The notes: a model not told the origin generated them from the sequence alone. Positions 17,437 to 26,490 are shown, counted from the stretch's first letter. The stretch: 64,000 nucleotides of DNA from CAZEFK01 sp964511405 (GCA_964511405.1 CAZEFK010000003.1:10771-74770), one strand, 5' to 3'. A program made the numbers and translations.

Positions 17437-17970
17437 TCAGCCTGCGGACTTTCGCCGAACGGCGTCGAGCGCCGCCTCCAGCACGGCCGCGGCCTGGGCG
17501 CGCCGCGTCCGGGCGAGGCGTTCGGCGCCGACCGGCCGCTGCTGCTCGTCGCCCACCAGGAAGGCGTGGATCTCGGGCACGCGCCGGATGACGCCGCGGC
17601 CGCCCCAGCGCCCGTCCGGGATGTCGGTCGGAAAGACCCAGACGCGGGGCGCAACCGCGTCGAAGGCTCCGCCCTCCGCCCGCGCGACCGCCTCGGTCAC
17701 CTCGCGCACCAGGCGGTCGATCGCTGCGGGCGTGTACTGGCCTTCGGGGACCGAGGGCGTGATCCGGTACCAGGGCTTCGGCGAGCGCGTGCCGCCCACA
17801 TAGACCTGCTGCGGACGATGCAGGAACAGAACGGTCACGCTCTGCGCCGTTGCGTTGGACGGGTCGTAGCCCTCAGCCCGGATCAGGATGTCGGTGAGTT
17901 CCTTGATCAGCCGGTCTTCGGCGTCGGGCGTCAGGGCACCTTCGGGAATGGTGGCGTCGATCATCGGCAT
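17437..17970 (-). CDS. Tautomerase-superfamily protein
   Basis: This 177-residue protein begins MPMIDATIPEGAL, leaving Pro as the first residue after Met removal, which is the catalytic base of 4-oxalocrotonate tautomerase-type enzymes. It is much longer than a 62-residue 4-OT subunit, and the PEGQYTPAAIDRLVREVTEAV stretch near residue 75 resembles the TIPEGAL start, so two fused beta-alpha-beta units are likely (cis-CaaD/MSAD-like architecture). GAGAGAGGA precedes the ATG at 17970. It is divergent from the AraC-type regulator at 18073, which may control it. The substrate is not evident. Confidence 0.75.
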   Translation of the reverse strand: MPMIDATIPEGALTPDAEDRLIKELTDILIRAEGYDPSNATAQSVTVLFLHRPQQVYVGGTRSPKPWYRITPSVPEGQYTPAAIDRLVREVTEAVARAEGGAFDAVAPRVWVFPTDIPDGRWGGRGVIRRVPEIHAFLVGDEQQRPVGAERLARTRRAQAAAVLEAALDAVRRKSAG

Positions 17971-18072
17971 GGCGATCGTCCTCTCTCGGCGTTGTCGGGC
18001 CTCTTCTGTCGCGCTTCCCGGTCGGTGGCGGAAGTGGCAGGATCGACAAGTTTCGAGGAGAATCGGACAGCG

Positions 18073-19110
18073 ATGCCGACCGTGCGCATCTGGGTCTATG
18101 ACGGCGTGCTGGCGTCGGGCGTGTTCGCGCCGATCGACGTGTTCATGGCCGCCAACCGCTACGCCGCCCGCGGGCTCGCCGATCGCGCCGCCGCCGCCGA
18201 GCCCCTGGCCTGGCGCGTGGAATCCCTCGACGGCGGCCCGGTGCGCGCCGCCTCCGGCCAGGCGATCGCCGTCGACGGCCGCATCGACAGCCGCGGCCGG
18301 GCCGACGCCATCCTGGTCACGGCCCCGTTCGTCGACGACATGGACGCCTTCATGGCCCGACGCGACCAAGTGCGGGCCCTGTCCGGCCTGCTCCGGCGGC
18401 GGCATGCGTCGGGCGCGCTGATCGCCGCCTACTGCACGGGCGCCTATCTCCTGGCCGAAGCCGGCCTGCTGGACGGGAAGGTCGCCACCACCCATTGGGC
18501 CCGGCGCGCGGACTTCGCCCGGCGCTATCCCGGGGTGGCGCTGCGCGCCGACCAGATCCTGACCGAGCACGACCGCATCCTGTGCAGCGGCGCGGTGACC
18601 TCCTTCCTCGATCTGGCGGTGCGTCTGCTGGACCGGCTCGCAGGCCCGCAACTGGCGGAGGTGACCGCCAAGGCACTGCTGATCGACGCGCATCGCGTCT
18701 CGCAGGCGGCCTATGCGATCCGGCTGCAGGAGCACGGCCACGCCGATCCCCTGGTGGCGCGCGCCGAACGGCTCATGGAAGCGGCATTGGCGGAGCCCGT
18801 GCGCCTTGGCGACCTCGCCGCCCGCCTGGCCGTCAGCGAGCGGACGCTGCATCGGCGCTTCCGGCAGGCAACGGGCGAGGCGCCGCTGGCCTGGCTGCAG
18901 GGCCTGCGCATCGCCGTCGCCAAACGCCTGCTCGAAGCCAGCGACCTTAGCTTCGAGGCCGTGGGCGAGCGCGTGGGCTACAGCGATCCCAGCGCCTTCC
19001 GTCTGGTCTTCAAGCGCCACACCGGCCTGACGCCGCGCGACTACCGGCGCCGGTTCGCGCGGCAGCCCGCGGAGGCGGTCGCCGGGGCGGCAGCGCGCCA
19101 TGAAGCTTGA
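18073..19110 (+). CDS. GlxA-family transcriptional regulator (DJ-1/PfpI plus AraC domains)
   Basis: This 345-residue regulator has an N-terminal DJ-1/PfpI-like domain (residues 3 to 190) with the elbow cysteine in IAAYCTGAYLLAEAGLL near 115 and ATTHW. A C-terminal AraC domain carries two helix-turn-helices (LGDLAARLAVSERTLHRRFRQ and FEAVGERVGYSDPSAFRLVFK). The family senses small metabolites and activates nearby catabolic or detoxification genes. It is divergent from the tautomerase gene across 102 bp, a common regulator-target layout. The start at ATG 18073 has GAGGAGA about ten bases upstream. Confidence 0.87.
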   Translation: MPTVRIWVYDGVLASGVFAPIDVFMAANRYAARGLADRAAAAEPLAWRVESLDGGPVRAASGQAIAVDGRIDSRGRADAILVTAPFVDDMDAFMARRDQVRALSGLLRRRHASGALIAAYCTGAYLLAEAGLLDGKVATTHWARRADFARRYPGVALRADQILTEHDRILCSGAVTSFLDLAVRLLDRLAGPQLAEVTAKALLIDAHRVSQAAYAIRLQEHGHADPLVARAERLMEAALAEPVRLGDLAARLAVSERTLHRRFRQATGEAPLAWLQGLRIAVAKRLLEASDLSFEAVGERVGYSDPSAFRLVFKRHTGLTPRDYRRRFARQPAEAVAGAAARHEA

Positions 19111-19238
19111 GCAGCCACGGCACGACGTTCGAGCAGCGCTCGGCGACTCAACGGGAGCTTGCCAGCGACCGCGGGCTGGGGCGTCGGGAACGGTGGAAAG
19201 CCGCACAGGGCCCGACCAACCGCCACAATCGCCGTCCG

Positions 19239-20991
19239 TCAATCTTCAGCGGCGAGCCTCGACAGCTCCGACCGGACCTGGGCGATCACCGGCCCCCAGT
19301 CGCCGGGCCTGTCCTGCCGAAAGATCCACATCGTCGGATACCAGGGGGACTCGTCACGATCGGCGCCCCACCGCCAGCATGAGTAGTAGGGCAGCAGCAG
19401 CCAAACCGGCTTTCCCATCGCGCCGGCCAAGTGCGCGACGGCTGTGTCAACGGCAACGACCATGTCAAGCTGGGAGATTGCAGCCGACGTTTGTTCAAAA
19501 TCGGTCAGAAACGGGTGCAGACTGCGGATACCGTTGGGTGGAGGAGCGTCGAGCTGCAGGGAATACCAATCGACGCTCGGCTCTTGGCAAAGCGCGGCGA
19601 CTGTCCTGGTGTCCAACGAGCGCGGCACTTGGTTGGCAATCAGCCAAGGATCGCTCGTCGCCTTGCGGCTTGCCCAGCATATCCCCACCCGCAGCCGCCC
19701 AGAAACGGGAAGGCGCATGGCCCACGACTCCAGGGCCGACGCGCCGGGCCTGATGTAGGGCTGGGCCGAAACGCCGTCGATCGTCAGCCCGAGCCAATGT
19801 GGCAAGCTCATCACAGGGACCGTGAAATCCGGGCGGGGTATGGCCGTCCCTGCTTCGACGACCTCGATCGCAGTCAGGGACTCCTGAAGCAGAGCCTTAA
19901 GCGGTCGGTACGCGCTGAAATACACCTTCGCACCAGATTGGTGCAGCCGAGGAACAAAACGGCAGAACTGCACCACATCGCCGAATCCTTGCTCGCTCAA
20001 TACCAAAATGGATTTCCCTGCCAATGACTCACCCGTCCAACGGGGGACATCCGACTCGTCGGATCACAGCCGATTTCGGTTTCGGCTCCCTTCGTCTCTC
20101 CATTCATATTCGGCGAAGCCACGACGATAATCGCCCTGGGTCAGCAGCAGAAAGGCCAATTGCATGTGGGCCCGCACGCTCTCCGGATCGCGCTCGAGAG
20201 CGGCAATCAGCGCAGCATGCGCCGCCTCGAAGCGCCGGGTATGGCGCAGCGTGGCGCTTAAGGCCGGCGTAATAGTCGGGTCGATCACTGATGGCGATCG
20301 CTGTCCGCCAGCACTGTTCCACCGTCACATAGTCGCGCCGCCGCTCTGCAAGGGCCGCCAGCATTGCCCAGGCATCATCCGCTGTCGCATCCATTGCCAC
20401 GCCGCGGCGCAAGGCCTCCTCTGCCGCGTCCAGGTCGTTGGCTGTCCAGAGCGCCCGGCCAAGGGCGATCCAATCCTGAGCCGTCGCCGACGAGGTCGCG
20501 CAGACGGCCTGCCAGGTCGCGATCGCGGCATGCCCGTCGCCGTGGCTTGCTAGAAGTTCGGCAAGTTGGCGATGGGCATCGCCCGGCGCGAGCGTCTCGC
20601 ACGCGCAGCGATAGGCCGCGATCGCCTGGGCCGGATCGCCCCGCCGACGAGCGATTTGCGCAGCCAAGATCAAGGTGTCGGCGGGCGCCCCCTCCTGAAT
20701 GAGCGCTGCCAAGGGCGCCTCCGCACGATCGCCGAAACCAGCATCGACATAGAGGGCCGCTGCTTGGAGCAGCCAATGCTGTCGGTGCAACCGGTCATGA
20801 TCGGCAAGGGCGATGCACACCCGCGCAAGGTTCGCGAAGGTTGATGCGTCGGGCCAGAGCGCCGCCGCGTCCTGAAACAGGGCGAGCGCGCTCGAGAGCT
20901 GGCCCGCCTGCGCGAGCGCAGCGCCTTCGGCGGTCAGGCGTCGGGCTTCGGCCTCTTTCTGGCCAGGTTCCGACTGGGTGAGATCGTCCAT
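19239..20991 (-). pseudogene. Broken TPR-glycosyltransferase gene (one frameshift, one nonsense codon)
   Basis: Reading leftwards from ATG 20991, the first frame encodes TPR-like helical repeats to about 20285. There the reading must shift by one base: the new frame reads DPTITPALSATLRHTRRFEA and completes a 34-residue TPR, then GDYRRGFAEYEWR. An in-frame TGA (20064-20066) follows, and the same frame continues through VPRWTGESLAGKSILVLSEQ, GFGDVVQFCRFVPRL and the sugar-binding HLAGAMGKPVWLLLP to 19239. This is the standard order of TPR-glycosyltransferase (GT-B, GT9/GT41-like) proteins, so one ancestral gene of about 585 codons carries two lesions. GC content is lower than in its neighbours. 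A sequencing error could explain the frameshift, less easily both. Confidence 0.8.
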
Positions 20992-21176
20992 CAATGCCGT
21001 CCCGGTGCACCGGCGGGGAGACCGCCTCAGCCAATCGACCGACCGGGGTCATAGCGCCACGAGGTTGACTTGTCTCCGCTGAACGAACTGCAACCGCTCG
21101 ATCAACGGGGACCAGAGAACTGATCGGTGCCCGATATGTCGATCTATACTTTCAGAATATCATTTCCTTCGGATAG

Positions 21177-21187
21177 ATATATTGGAC
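21177..21187 (+). promoter_or_regulatory. Shared motif ATATATTGGAC upstream of the lyase operon
   Basis: This 11-bp string occurs again, identically, at 25123-25133 in the LysR/MFS intergenic region, and its core ATATTGGA at 27235-27242 beside the GntR gene. It lies 66 bp before the lyase start. A binding site for the cluster's LysR or GntR regulator is inferred. Confidence 0.45.
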
Positions 21188-21252
21188 GAATGGCTCCCAC
21201 GGTGCGATCTCACGAGGAGACCGTGACCGACCACGACCACCGGGAGGAGAGC

Positions 21253-22155
21253 ATGGACCAGGCCACACCGACAGCGAGCGGAGCGCCGTCCAAGTGCAGG
21301 CGGCTGCATGACCTGATCCAGGCCCGCACCGCGCTCCCGGTACCCGGCGTCTATGATGCATTCGGCGCGCTGCTGGTCCAGCAGGCTGGGTTCCAGGCCT
21401 GCCAGATCAGCGGCTTCGGCGTTGCGGCCGCGGTCCTCGGCCTGCCGGATATCGGCATTCTGTCGATGCGCGATCAGGTCAACGCCGTCACCGCGATCGC
21501 CAATGCCGTCGACATACCCGTGATGGCCGACGGCGACACCGGGTTCGGCAATGCGCTCAACACGTACCACACGGTGCGCTTCCTGGAGGCGGCCGGCGCG
21601 GCCGGCATCAACATCGAGGACCAGACCTTTCCGAAGCGCTGCGGCCACATGAACGACAAGTCGGTCGTCCCGACTGCGGAGATGGTCCAGAAGATCAAGG
21701 CCGCTATGGCCGCGCGCCGCGACCCGCACTTCGTCATCAACGCGCGCACCGATGCCATCGCCACCGACGGCGTCGAGGCCGCGGTCGCCCGGGCCAACAC
21801 CTACTTGGAGGCAGGCGCGACGCTGGTCTTCGTCGAGGCGCCGGGCAGCCGCGAGGACATCGCGCACATCGTGCGCAGCGTGCGCGGACCGGTCAGCATC
21901 AACATGGTCGGCGCGCCGGGCAGCAAAACGCCATCGGTCAGCCTGGCGGAGCTCCGGGCGATGGGCGTTGGCCGGGTCTCCTACCCCGGCGTCACGCTGG
22001 CCAGCGCGGGGGCGGCGATGCGCCGGGCGTTGCAGGCACTGGCCCGGGATGGCGACCTGAACGCGGTCGATCCGGACCTGATGGCCTTCTCCGACCTGAC
22101 CGCCGCCGTCGGGCTCGCGGCGGAGCGGGCGCGCGAGCAGGCGTTCGTATCGTGA
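21253..22155 (+). CDS. Isocitrate lyase / PEP mutase family C-C lyase
   Basis: This 300-residue TIM-barrel enzyme has the family's metal-site motif MADGDTGFGN (residues 91 to 100), IEDQ (121-124) and the active-site loop KRCGH (128-132) with the catalytic Cys. This places it with methylisocitrate, dimethylmalate and related lyases that split 2-hydroxy acids into two oxo or carboxylic acids. The frame opens at 21127, but ATG 21253 has GGGAGGAGA eight bases upstream and fits the family start. It overlaps the LeuC-like gene by GTGA, so the lyase and the hydro-lyase that follows should act on one pathway. The exact substrate is unknown. Confidence 0.85.
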   Translation: MDQATPTASGAPSKCRRLHDLIQARTALPVPGVYDAFGALLVQQAGFQACQISGFGVAAAVLGLPDIGILSMRDQVNAVTAIANAVDIPVMADGDTGFGNALNTYHTVRFLEAAGAAGINIEDQTFPKRCGHMNDKSVVPTAEMVQKIKAAMAARRDPHFVINARTDAIATDGVEAAVARANTYLEAGATLVFVEAPGSREDIAHIVRSVRGPVSINMVGAPGSKTPSVSLAELRAMGVGRVSYPGVTLASAGAAMRRALQALARDGDLNAVDPDLMAFSDLTAAVGLAAERAREQAFVS

Positions 22156-23543
22156 GCGGCACCACGCTGTTCGATAAGATCTGGTCGGCGCACGAGGTCA
22201 GCCCGCTGCCGGGCGGACGCGGCGCCATCGTGATCGACCGCATGGCGCTGCACGAGCTGAGCGGCGGCTATGCGTTGCGCGACATGCAACAGAATAGCGA
22301 ACAGCCGCATCTGCGGCCCGACCAGGTGTTCGCCGTCGCCGACCACGCCATCAGCACCGCGCCGGAGCGCGGCCCGCACGAGTCGATCAGCAGCGCCGGC
22401 AGCGCGATGATCGCGTCGCTCGAGCAGAGCTGCCGGGCGTTCGGCTACCGCTATGCCCACCCGGATCAGGATGCCCATGGCATCGTCCATGTGGCCGGAC
22501 CCGAACAGGGGTTCATCCTGCCCGGCACCACCCATGTCTGCGGCGACAGCCACACCTGCACCGTCGGCGCCTTCGGCGCGCTGGCCTTCGCGGTTGGCGC
22601 GACCGAGGTCGCCACGGTGCTGCGCCGCAGCGCGCTGATCGTGCAGCGGCCGAAGACGCTGCGGATCACACTGAGCGGGCGGCTCGCCCCTGGCGTGTTC
22701 AGCAAGGACGTGGCGCTGCGCATCTTGGCCGAGCACGGGGTGAAGCTCGCGCTGGGCTATGTGATCGAGTTCGCCGGACCGCTGGTCCAGGCGATGTCGA
22801 TGGACGAGCGGATGACGCTGTGCAACATGGCGGCCGAGATGGGCACGCGCTACGCGCTGATCGCCCCGGACGACACGACCTTCGACGATCTCCGCCGCAC
22901 CATCCCCGCCGCGCCTGACACGATCGAAGCCGCGATCGCGTCGTGGCGCGGTCTGCGGTCCGACCCGGATGCCGGTTTCGACCGAGAGATCGCGATCGAC
23001 GTCGACGGCCTCGCCCCGCAGGTCACCTGGGGTACCCGGCCGGACCAGACCGTGGACATCACCGCCGCCGTTCCCGGCGACGGCGGCGAGGGCGTTGGCA
23101 AGGCGCAGGGATACATGCAGTTGCAGCCCGGCACGCCGATGCAGTCGGTGGCGATCGACGCCGCCTTCATCGGCTCCTGCACCAACGCCCGGATCTCGGA
23201 CTTGCGGGCCGCGGCGGCGGTCCTGCGCGGCCGCAAGGTCGCGGCGGGCGTGCGGGCGATGTGCACGCCGGGCTCGATGGCGGTGCGGGCGCAGGCCGAG
23301 GCGGAAGGCCTGGATCGGGTGTTCCGCGATGCCGGGTTCGAGTGGCGCAAATCAGGCTGTTCCAACTGCGCGGGCCGGGAGGGACCGATCTGGGCGGGGC
23401 TGCGGGTGATCTCGTCCACCAACCGCAACTTCGAGAACCGGCAAGGCCCCGGGACCCGCACCCATTTGGCCAGCCCGGCGGCCGTCGCCGCCGCCGCCGT
23501 CACCGGCCGGATCACCGACCCGCGCACGCTGGCCGCAACCTGA
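22152..23543 (+). CDS. Aconitase-family hydro-lyase, large subunit (LeuC/DmdA-like)
   Basis: This 463-residue protein has LeuC landmarks: VFAVADH, GTTHVCGDSHTCTVGAFGALAF with the first cluster cysteine, FIGSCTNARISDLRAAA with the second, and STNRNFENRQGPGTRTHLASP. The third cysteine region reads SGCSNCAGREG, where true isopropylmalate isomerase has CSMCLAMNPD, so the [4Fe-4S] cysteines remain but the Asn-Pro-Asp is gone. With a lyase of the isocitrate-lyase family in front and a small subunit behind, a dimethylmalate- or methylcitrate-type dehydratase is more likely than leucine synthesis. The GTG start overlaps the previous stop. Confidence 0.85.
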   Translation: MSGTTLFDKIWSAHEVSPLPGGRGAIVIDRMALHELSGGYALRDMQQNSEQPHLRPDQVFAVADHAISTAPERGPHESISSAGSAMIASLEQSCRAFGYRYAHPDQDAHGIVHVAGPEQGFILPGTTHVCGDSHTCTVGAFGALAFAVGATEVATVLRRSALIVQRPKTLRITLSGRLAPGVFSKDVALRILAEHGVKLALGYVIEFAGPLVQAMSMDERMTLCNMAAEMGTRYALIAPDDTTFDDLRRTIPAAPDTIEAAIASWRGLRSDPDAGFDREIAIDVDGLAPQVTWGTRPDQTVDITAAVPGDGGEGVGKAQGYMQLQPGTPMQSVAIDAAFIGSCTNARISDLRAAAAVLRGRKVAAGVRAMCTPGSMAVRAQAEAEGLDRVFRDAGFEWRKSGCSNCAGREGPIWAGLRVISSTNRNFENRQGPGTRTHLASPAAVAAAAVTGRITDPRTLAAT

Positions 23544-23555
23544 CGGGAGACGAGC

Positions 23556-24194
23556 ATGCCCGAGAAGATCGCCCGCCTGCACGCGGTCGCCCTGCCGCTG
23601 CTGCGCGACAACGTCGACACCGACGAGCTGATCCCGGTGTCGGAGAACACGCGCGCCACCACCATCGGCTGGGGCGACGGCCTGTTCGCCACCAAGCGCT
23701 ACCTGGATGCCAAGGCGCGTCTCCCCGACCCTGATTTCATCCTGAACCAGGCGCCCTACGACCGCGCCGCCATCCTCGTCTCGGGCGCGAATTTCGGCTG
23801 CGGCAGCTCGCGCGAGAGCGCCGTGTGGGCGCTGCGCGACTACGGGTTCCGGGTGGTGGTCGCCGCCAGCTTCAACGAAACATTCAAGCGCAATTGCATC
23901 ATCAACGGGGTGGCCCCGCTGGTGGTGGCGCGTGCCGATGGCGAACGTCTGGCTGCCGGTATCGCACGCGACCCGCAGGCAGGCCTGTCGGTGGACCTGA
24001 CGGCGGGCACCATCGGTCAAGGCGACCACCGGTTCGCCTTCGAACTCGACCCGTTCTACGCGGCCCTGCTGACCAGCGGCCGGACAGAAGAAGACATGCT
24101 TGCCGAGCTGCAGCCGGTCATCGATGCCCGCCGCGCCGCGATGCTGGATGCTCAACCCTCGCTGCGGTCAGGGACCGGCCCGCTGGCGGTGTGA
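23556..24194 (+). CDS. Aconitase-family hydro-lyase, small subunit (LeuD/DmdB-like)
   Basis: This 212-residue swivel-domain subunit carries RDNVDTDELIPVSE, FILNQAPYDRAAILVSGANFGCGSSRESAVWALRDYGF (residues 60 to 97, with the GSSRE loop that contacts substrate carboxylate) and NCIINGVAPLV. The segment that reads PKQFLK in genuine LeuD is PVSENTR here, which again argues for a different substrate. It follows the large subunit by 12 bp with GGGAGA as ribosome site. It converges on the LysR gene, the two coding ends overlapping by 27 bp. Confidence 0.87.
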   Translation: MPEKIARLHAVALPLLRDNVDTDELIPVSENTRATTIGWGDGLFATKRYLDAKARLPDPDFILNQAPYDRAAILVSGANFGCGSSRESAVWALRDYGFRVVVAASFNETFKRNCIINGVAPLVVARADGERLAAGIARDPQAGLSVDLTAGTIGQGDHRFAFELDPFYAALLTSGRTEEDMLAELQPVIDARRAAMLDAQPSLRSGTGPLAV

Positions 24195-25088
24195 CCGCGG
24201 CGCCAGCTCGGCCGCAAGCTCGAGGAAGTTGGCCGCCGGCGGGGATGGCGCGCCCCGGCGCGTGACCAGGATGATGTCGGTCAGCAACGGGGGGTCGGAC
24301 CGGAGCGGGAGATAGACCACGCCGCCGCGCCGTAGCTCTGCCAGCACCGACGGCACGAGAGCAAGGCCGAATCCCGCGGCGGCGAGATTGATCGCCATCA
24401 TATATTCGGGCGTCTCCTGCACGATGCGGGGGGTGTGGCCCAGCCGCGCGAAGGCGGCGTTGATCTGCCCGCGCAGGCCGACGTCGCCCAACCGGCCGCG
24501 CGGCAGCACGATCGGCTCGCCGACCAGCGCCGACAGCGCGATGGCTTGCCCGGCCGCCAGCGGATGCGTGTCGGGCATGGCGACGACCAACCCCTCGGTC
24601 AGGAACGTCCGCGCCTGCAGCCCTTCGCCCTCCGGTGCCGGGGAACGCAGGAACGCCACGTCGAGCCGGCGTTCCGCCAGCGCGGGCACCAGGTCGTTGG
24701 AACGGCCCTGGACCAGGTTGAACTCGATCTGCGGCCAGCGCTCGCGCGCCGCCTTCAGCAACGCCGTGACCGGCGGCGCAAAGGACGCCGTCTCCGTCAG
24801 CCCGATCGCCAGTCGTCCCGAGAGGCCGCGGGCGGTCTGCTGGGCGACCAGTGTCGCCGAGCGAACCCGATCCAGGATGTCCTGCGCCTCCCGCAAGAAG
24901 GCGGCGCCGGCCTCGGTCAGCTCGATCCCGCGTCCGACCCGGCGCAGCAACTGCGTGCGCAACTCACCCTCCAGCGCCTTTATCTGCTGCGTCAGGGCCG
25001 GCTGCGCGACGTGCAGCCGCTTCGCCGCACGGGTGACATGCATCTCCTCGGCGACGGCACAGAAATAGCGGAGGTGACGCAGCTCCAT
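24168..25088 (-). CDS. LysR-family regulator of the lyase/hydro-lyase unit
   Basis: This 306-residue regulator has an N-terminal winged helix (MELRHLRYFCAVAEEMHVTRAAKRLHVAQPALTQQIKALE) and a two-lobed effector domain (SGRLAIGLTETASFAPPV to GFGLALVPSVL). The frame is open for 69 more codons upstream, but MELRHLRYF at 25088 is the canonical LysR start. It lies between the catabolic genes and a divergent MFS transporter. The motif at 25123-25133, with an inverted GTCCAA at 25096-25101, is in a position to mediate its control of both directions. Confidence 0.88.
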   Translation of the reverse strand: MELRHLRYFCAVAEEMHVTRAAKRLHVAQPALTQQIKALEGELRTQLLRRVGRGIELTEAGAAFLREAQDILDRVRSATLVAQQTARGLSGRLAIGLTETASFAPPVTALLKAARERWPQIEFNLVQGRSNDLVPALAERRLDVAFLRSPAPEGEGLQARTFLTEGLVVAMPDTHPLAAGQAIALSALVGEPIVLPRGRLGDVGLRGQINAAFARLGHTPRIVQETPEYMMAINLAAAGFGLALVPSVLAELRRGGVVYLPLRSDPPLLTDIILVTRRGAPSPPAANFLELAAELAPRSHRQRAGP

Positions 25089-25122
25089 CCGATAAGTCCA
25101 AGGTATCGATTCCGGACAATCA

Positions 25123-25133
25123 ATATATTGGAC
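25123..25133. promoter_or_regulatory. Shared motif ATATATTGGAC between LysR and MFS genes
   Basis: Identical over 11 bp to 21177-21187. It overlaps a 10-bp perfect palindrome CAATATATTG (25121-25130) and is the partner of an inverted GTCCAA at 25096-25101. Regulator binding is inferred from repetition and placement. Confidence 0.45.
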
Positions 25134-25188
25134 CACCACTCCCGGCGTCCACGATAAAGGGCCCAAAGCCTCGTGCATCGGAAGGCCT

Positions 25189-25212
25189 GGGGAGCCCGTC
25201 AGCGGGCTCCCC
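25189..25212. promoter_or_regulatory. Perfect inverted repeat in the MFS leader (first of two)
   Basis: Ten-base arms GGGGAGCCCG (25189-25198) and CGGGCTCCCC (25203-25212) flank a TCAG loop. No T-run follows, so it is not a standard terminator. It could be an operator, an RNA structure or part of a dispersed palindromic element together with the next repeat. Confidence 0.7.
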
Positions 25213-25226
25213 CCACCATTGATGGA

Positions 25227-25251
25227 AGGAAATGCGCAGGGCGCATTTCCT
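25227..25251. promoter_or_regulatory. Perfect inverted repeat next to the MFS ribosome site (second of two)
   Basis: Eleven-base arms AGGAAATGCGC (25227-25237) and GCGCATTTCCT (25241-25251) flank AGG. It ends one base before the GGGGAGGA ribosome site of the MFS gene, so an RNA hairpin here could affect translation initiation. Confidence 0.7.
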
Positions 25252-25263
25252 GGGGAGGACAGC

Positions 25264-26475
25264 TTGGACAAGCGATATCGCGTGATCTTCGCCATCTGGT
25301 TCTTCCAGGTCGCGAATTACCTGGACCGGGTTGCCATGAGCTTCGCCGGACCATCGATCATGAAATCCTTGTCGCTCGATCCCGCCTCGTTCGGGGTTGT
25401 GCTGTCGTCGTTCGGGATCGGCTACTTCGTTGCGCAGATTCCGGGCGGGCTGCTGGCCGACAGGTGGGGGACGAAGCTGCTGCTCGTCGTGGCGCCGCTC
25501 TTCTGGGCCTTGTTCACCGGGTTGACGGGACTGGTCGCCACCATCGCCGGGTTCGCGATCGTGCGGTTCTGCTTCGGCATGTCCGAAGGGATCTCCAACG
25601 CCGCCTGCTACAAGGCGATCGGGGACAACTTCGACTCGCAGCAGCGATCCAGGGCGGTCGCGCTCTGGGCGACGGCCTTCGCCATCGCGCCGGCCTTCGC
25701 CGGGCCGCTGGTCAGCTTGATCCTCGGCGCGTACGGGTGGCAGTCCGTGTTCTTCCTGATGGCCGGGCCGGCCGTGTTCGCGGCCCTGCTGAACCACTGG
25801 CTGATCCCCGGCAAGCCGGCCGCACGAGCCGCGCGTGCGCCCGACGGCGCGCCATTCCGCGACGTGCTGGGCGATGCCGGGCTGTGGCTGATGGCCGCCA
25901 CGTATTTCGGGTTCAACATTGCCTATTGGGGCTATTTGAGCTGGATGCCCAGCTATCTGGCGCTGGAGCACCATATCGACGTGAAGTCGATCGGCTTGCT
26001 CGGCGCCATCCCCTATGTGTGCGCCCTCTTCGGCCTGCTGCTGACCGGCTGGCTGGCCAGCGGCGCCTTCTATCGCTACCGGCCGCAGCTCCTGGCCGCC
26101 ACCTACCTGCTGGCCGGGCTGTCCTTGTTCCTGGCATACCGGGCCGATACGCTGGCGACGTCCTTGGCCGGGCTGTCGACAGCGGCCTTCTTCATCTTCG
26201 GCGGCCTCGGCCCGTTCGGCGCGATCGTGCTCGAACTGGCACCGGAGCGCAGCCGGGCCGCCTTCTCCGGCGTGATCAATTCAGTCGGCCAGATCGCCGG
26301 CGCGGCCGCCCCGTTCATCGTCGGTTACCTGGTGAGCGCGACCGGCGCCTTCGCCAGCGGCTTCGGCTGCATGATCGCCGGCCTGTGCCTCGCCGCGGCC
26401 TGCCTGCTTGCCGTGGCCCCGAGGATCGCTGCCCGGACCATGCCCGCGCCAGAAGGAGCCGCGACGCTGGTCTGA
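25264..26475 (+). CDS. MFS transporter, organic-acid/anion type
   Basis: This protein of about 403 residues has twelve predicted membrane helices and resembles the anion:cation symporter group (tartrate, phthalate, hexuronate carriers): FQVANYLDRVAMSFAGPSI in helix 1, GGLLADRWGTKLLL in the first loop, and RFCFGMSEGISNAACYKAI in helix 4. It probably brings in the substrate of the lyase pathway. I prefer TTG 25264, because GGGGAGGA stands eight bases upstream; ATG 25222 would add 14 residues but has no ribosome site and would put the second inverted repeat inside the gene. It converges on the GntR gene with a 15-bp gap. Confidence 0.85.
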   Translation: MDKRYRVIFAIWFFQVANYLDRVAMSFAGPSIMKSLSLDPASFGVVLSSFGIGYFVAQIPGGLLADRWGTKLLLVVAPLFWALFTGLTGLVATIAGFAIVRFCFGMSEGISNAACYKAIGDNFDSQQRSRAVALWATAFAIAPAFAGPLVSLILGAYGWQSVFFLMAGPAVFAALLNHWLIPGKPAARAARAPDGAPFRDVLGDAGLWLMAATYFGFNIAYWGYLSWMPSYLALEHHIDVKSIGLLGAIPYVCALFGLLLTGWLASGAFYRYRPQLLAATYLLAGLSLFLAYRADTLATSLAGLSTAAFFIFGGLGPFGAIVLELAPERSRAAFSGVINSVGQIAGAAAPFIVGYLVSATGAFASGFGCMIAGLCLAAACLLAVAPRIAARTMPAPEGAATLV

Positions 26476-26490
26476 CGGCGCCCGCAAGGC

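Noticed and set aside
19239..20024. Separate intact glycosyltransferase gene
   Set aside because: It would need a TTG start with no ribosome site, and the coding similarity continues upstream through the TGA in the same frame, so it is the 3' part of a broken gene.
25219..25263. N-terminal extension of the MFS transporter from TTG 25219 or ATG 25222
   Set aside because: No ribosome site precedes these codons, while TTG 25264 has GGGGAGGA at good spacing and the extension would be encoded by an inverted repeat.
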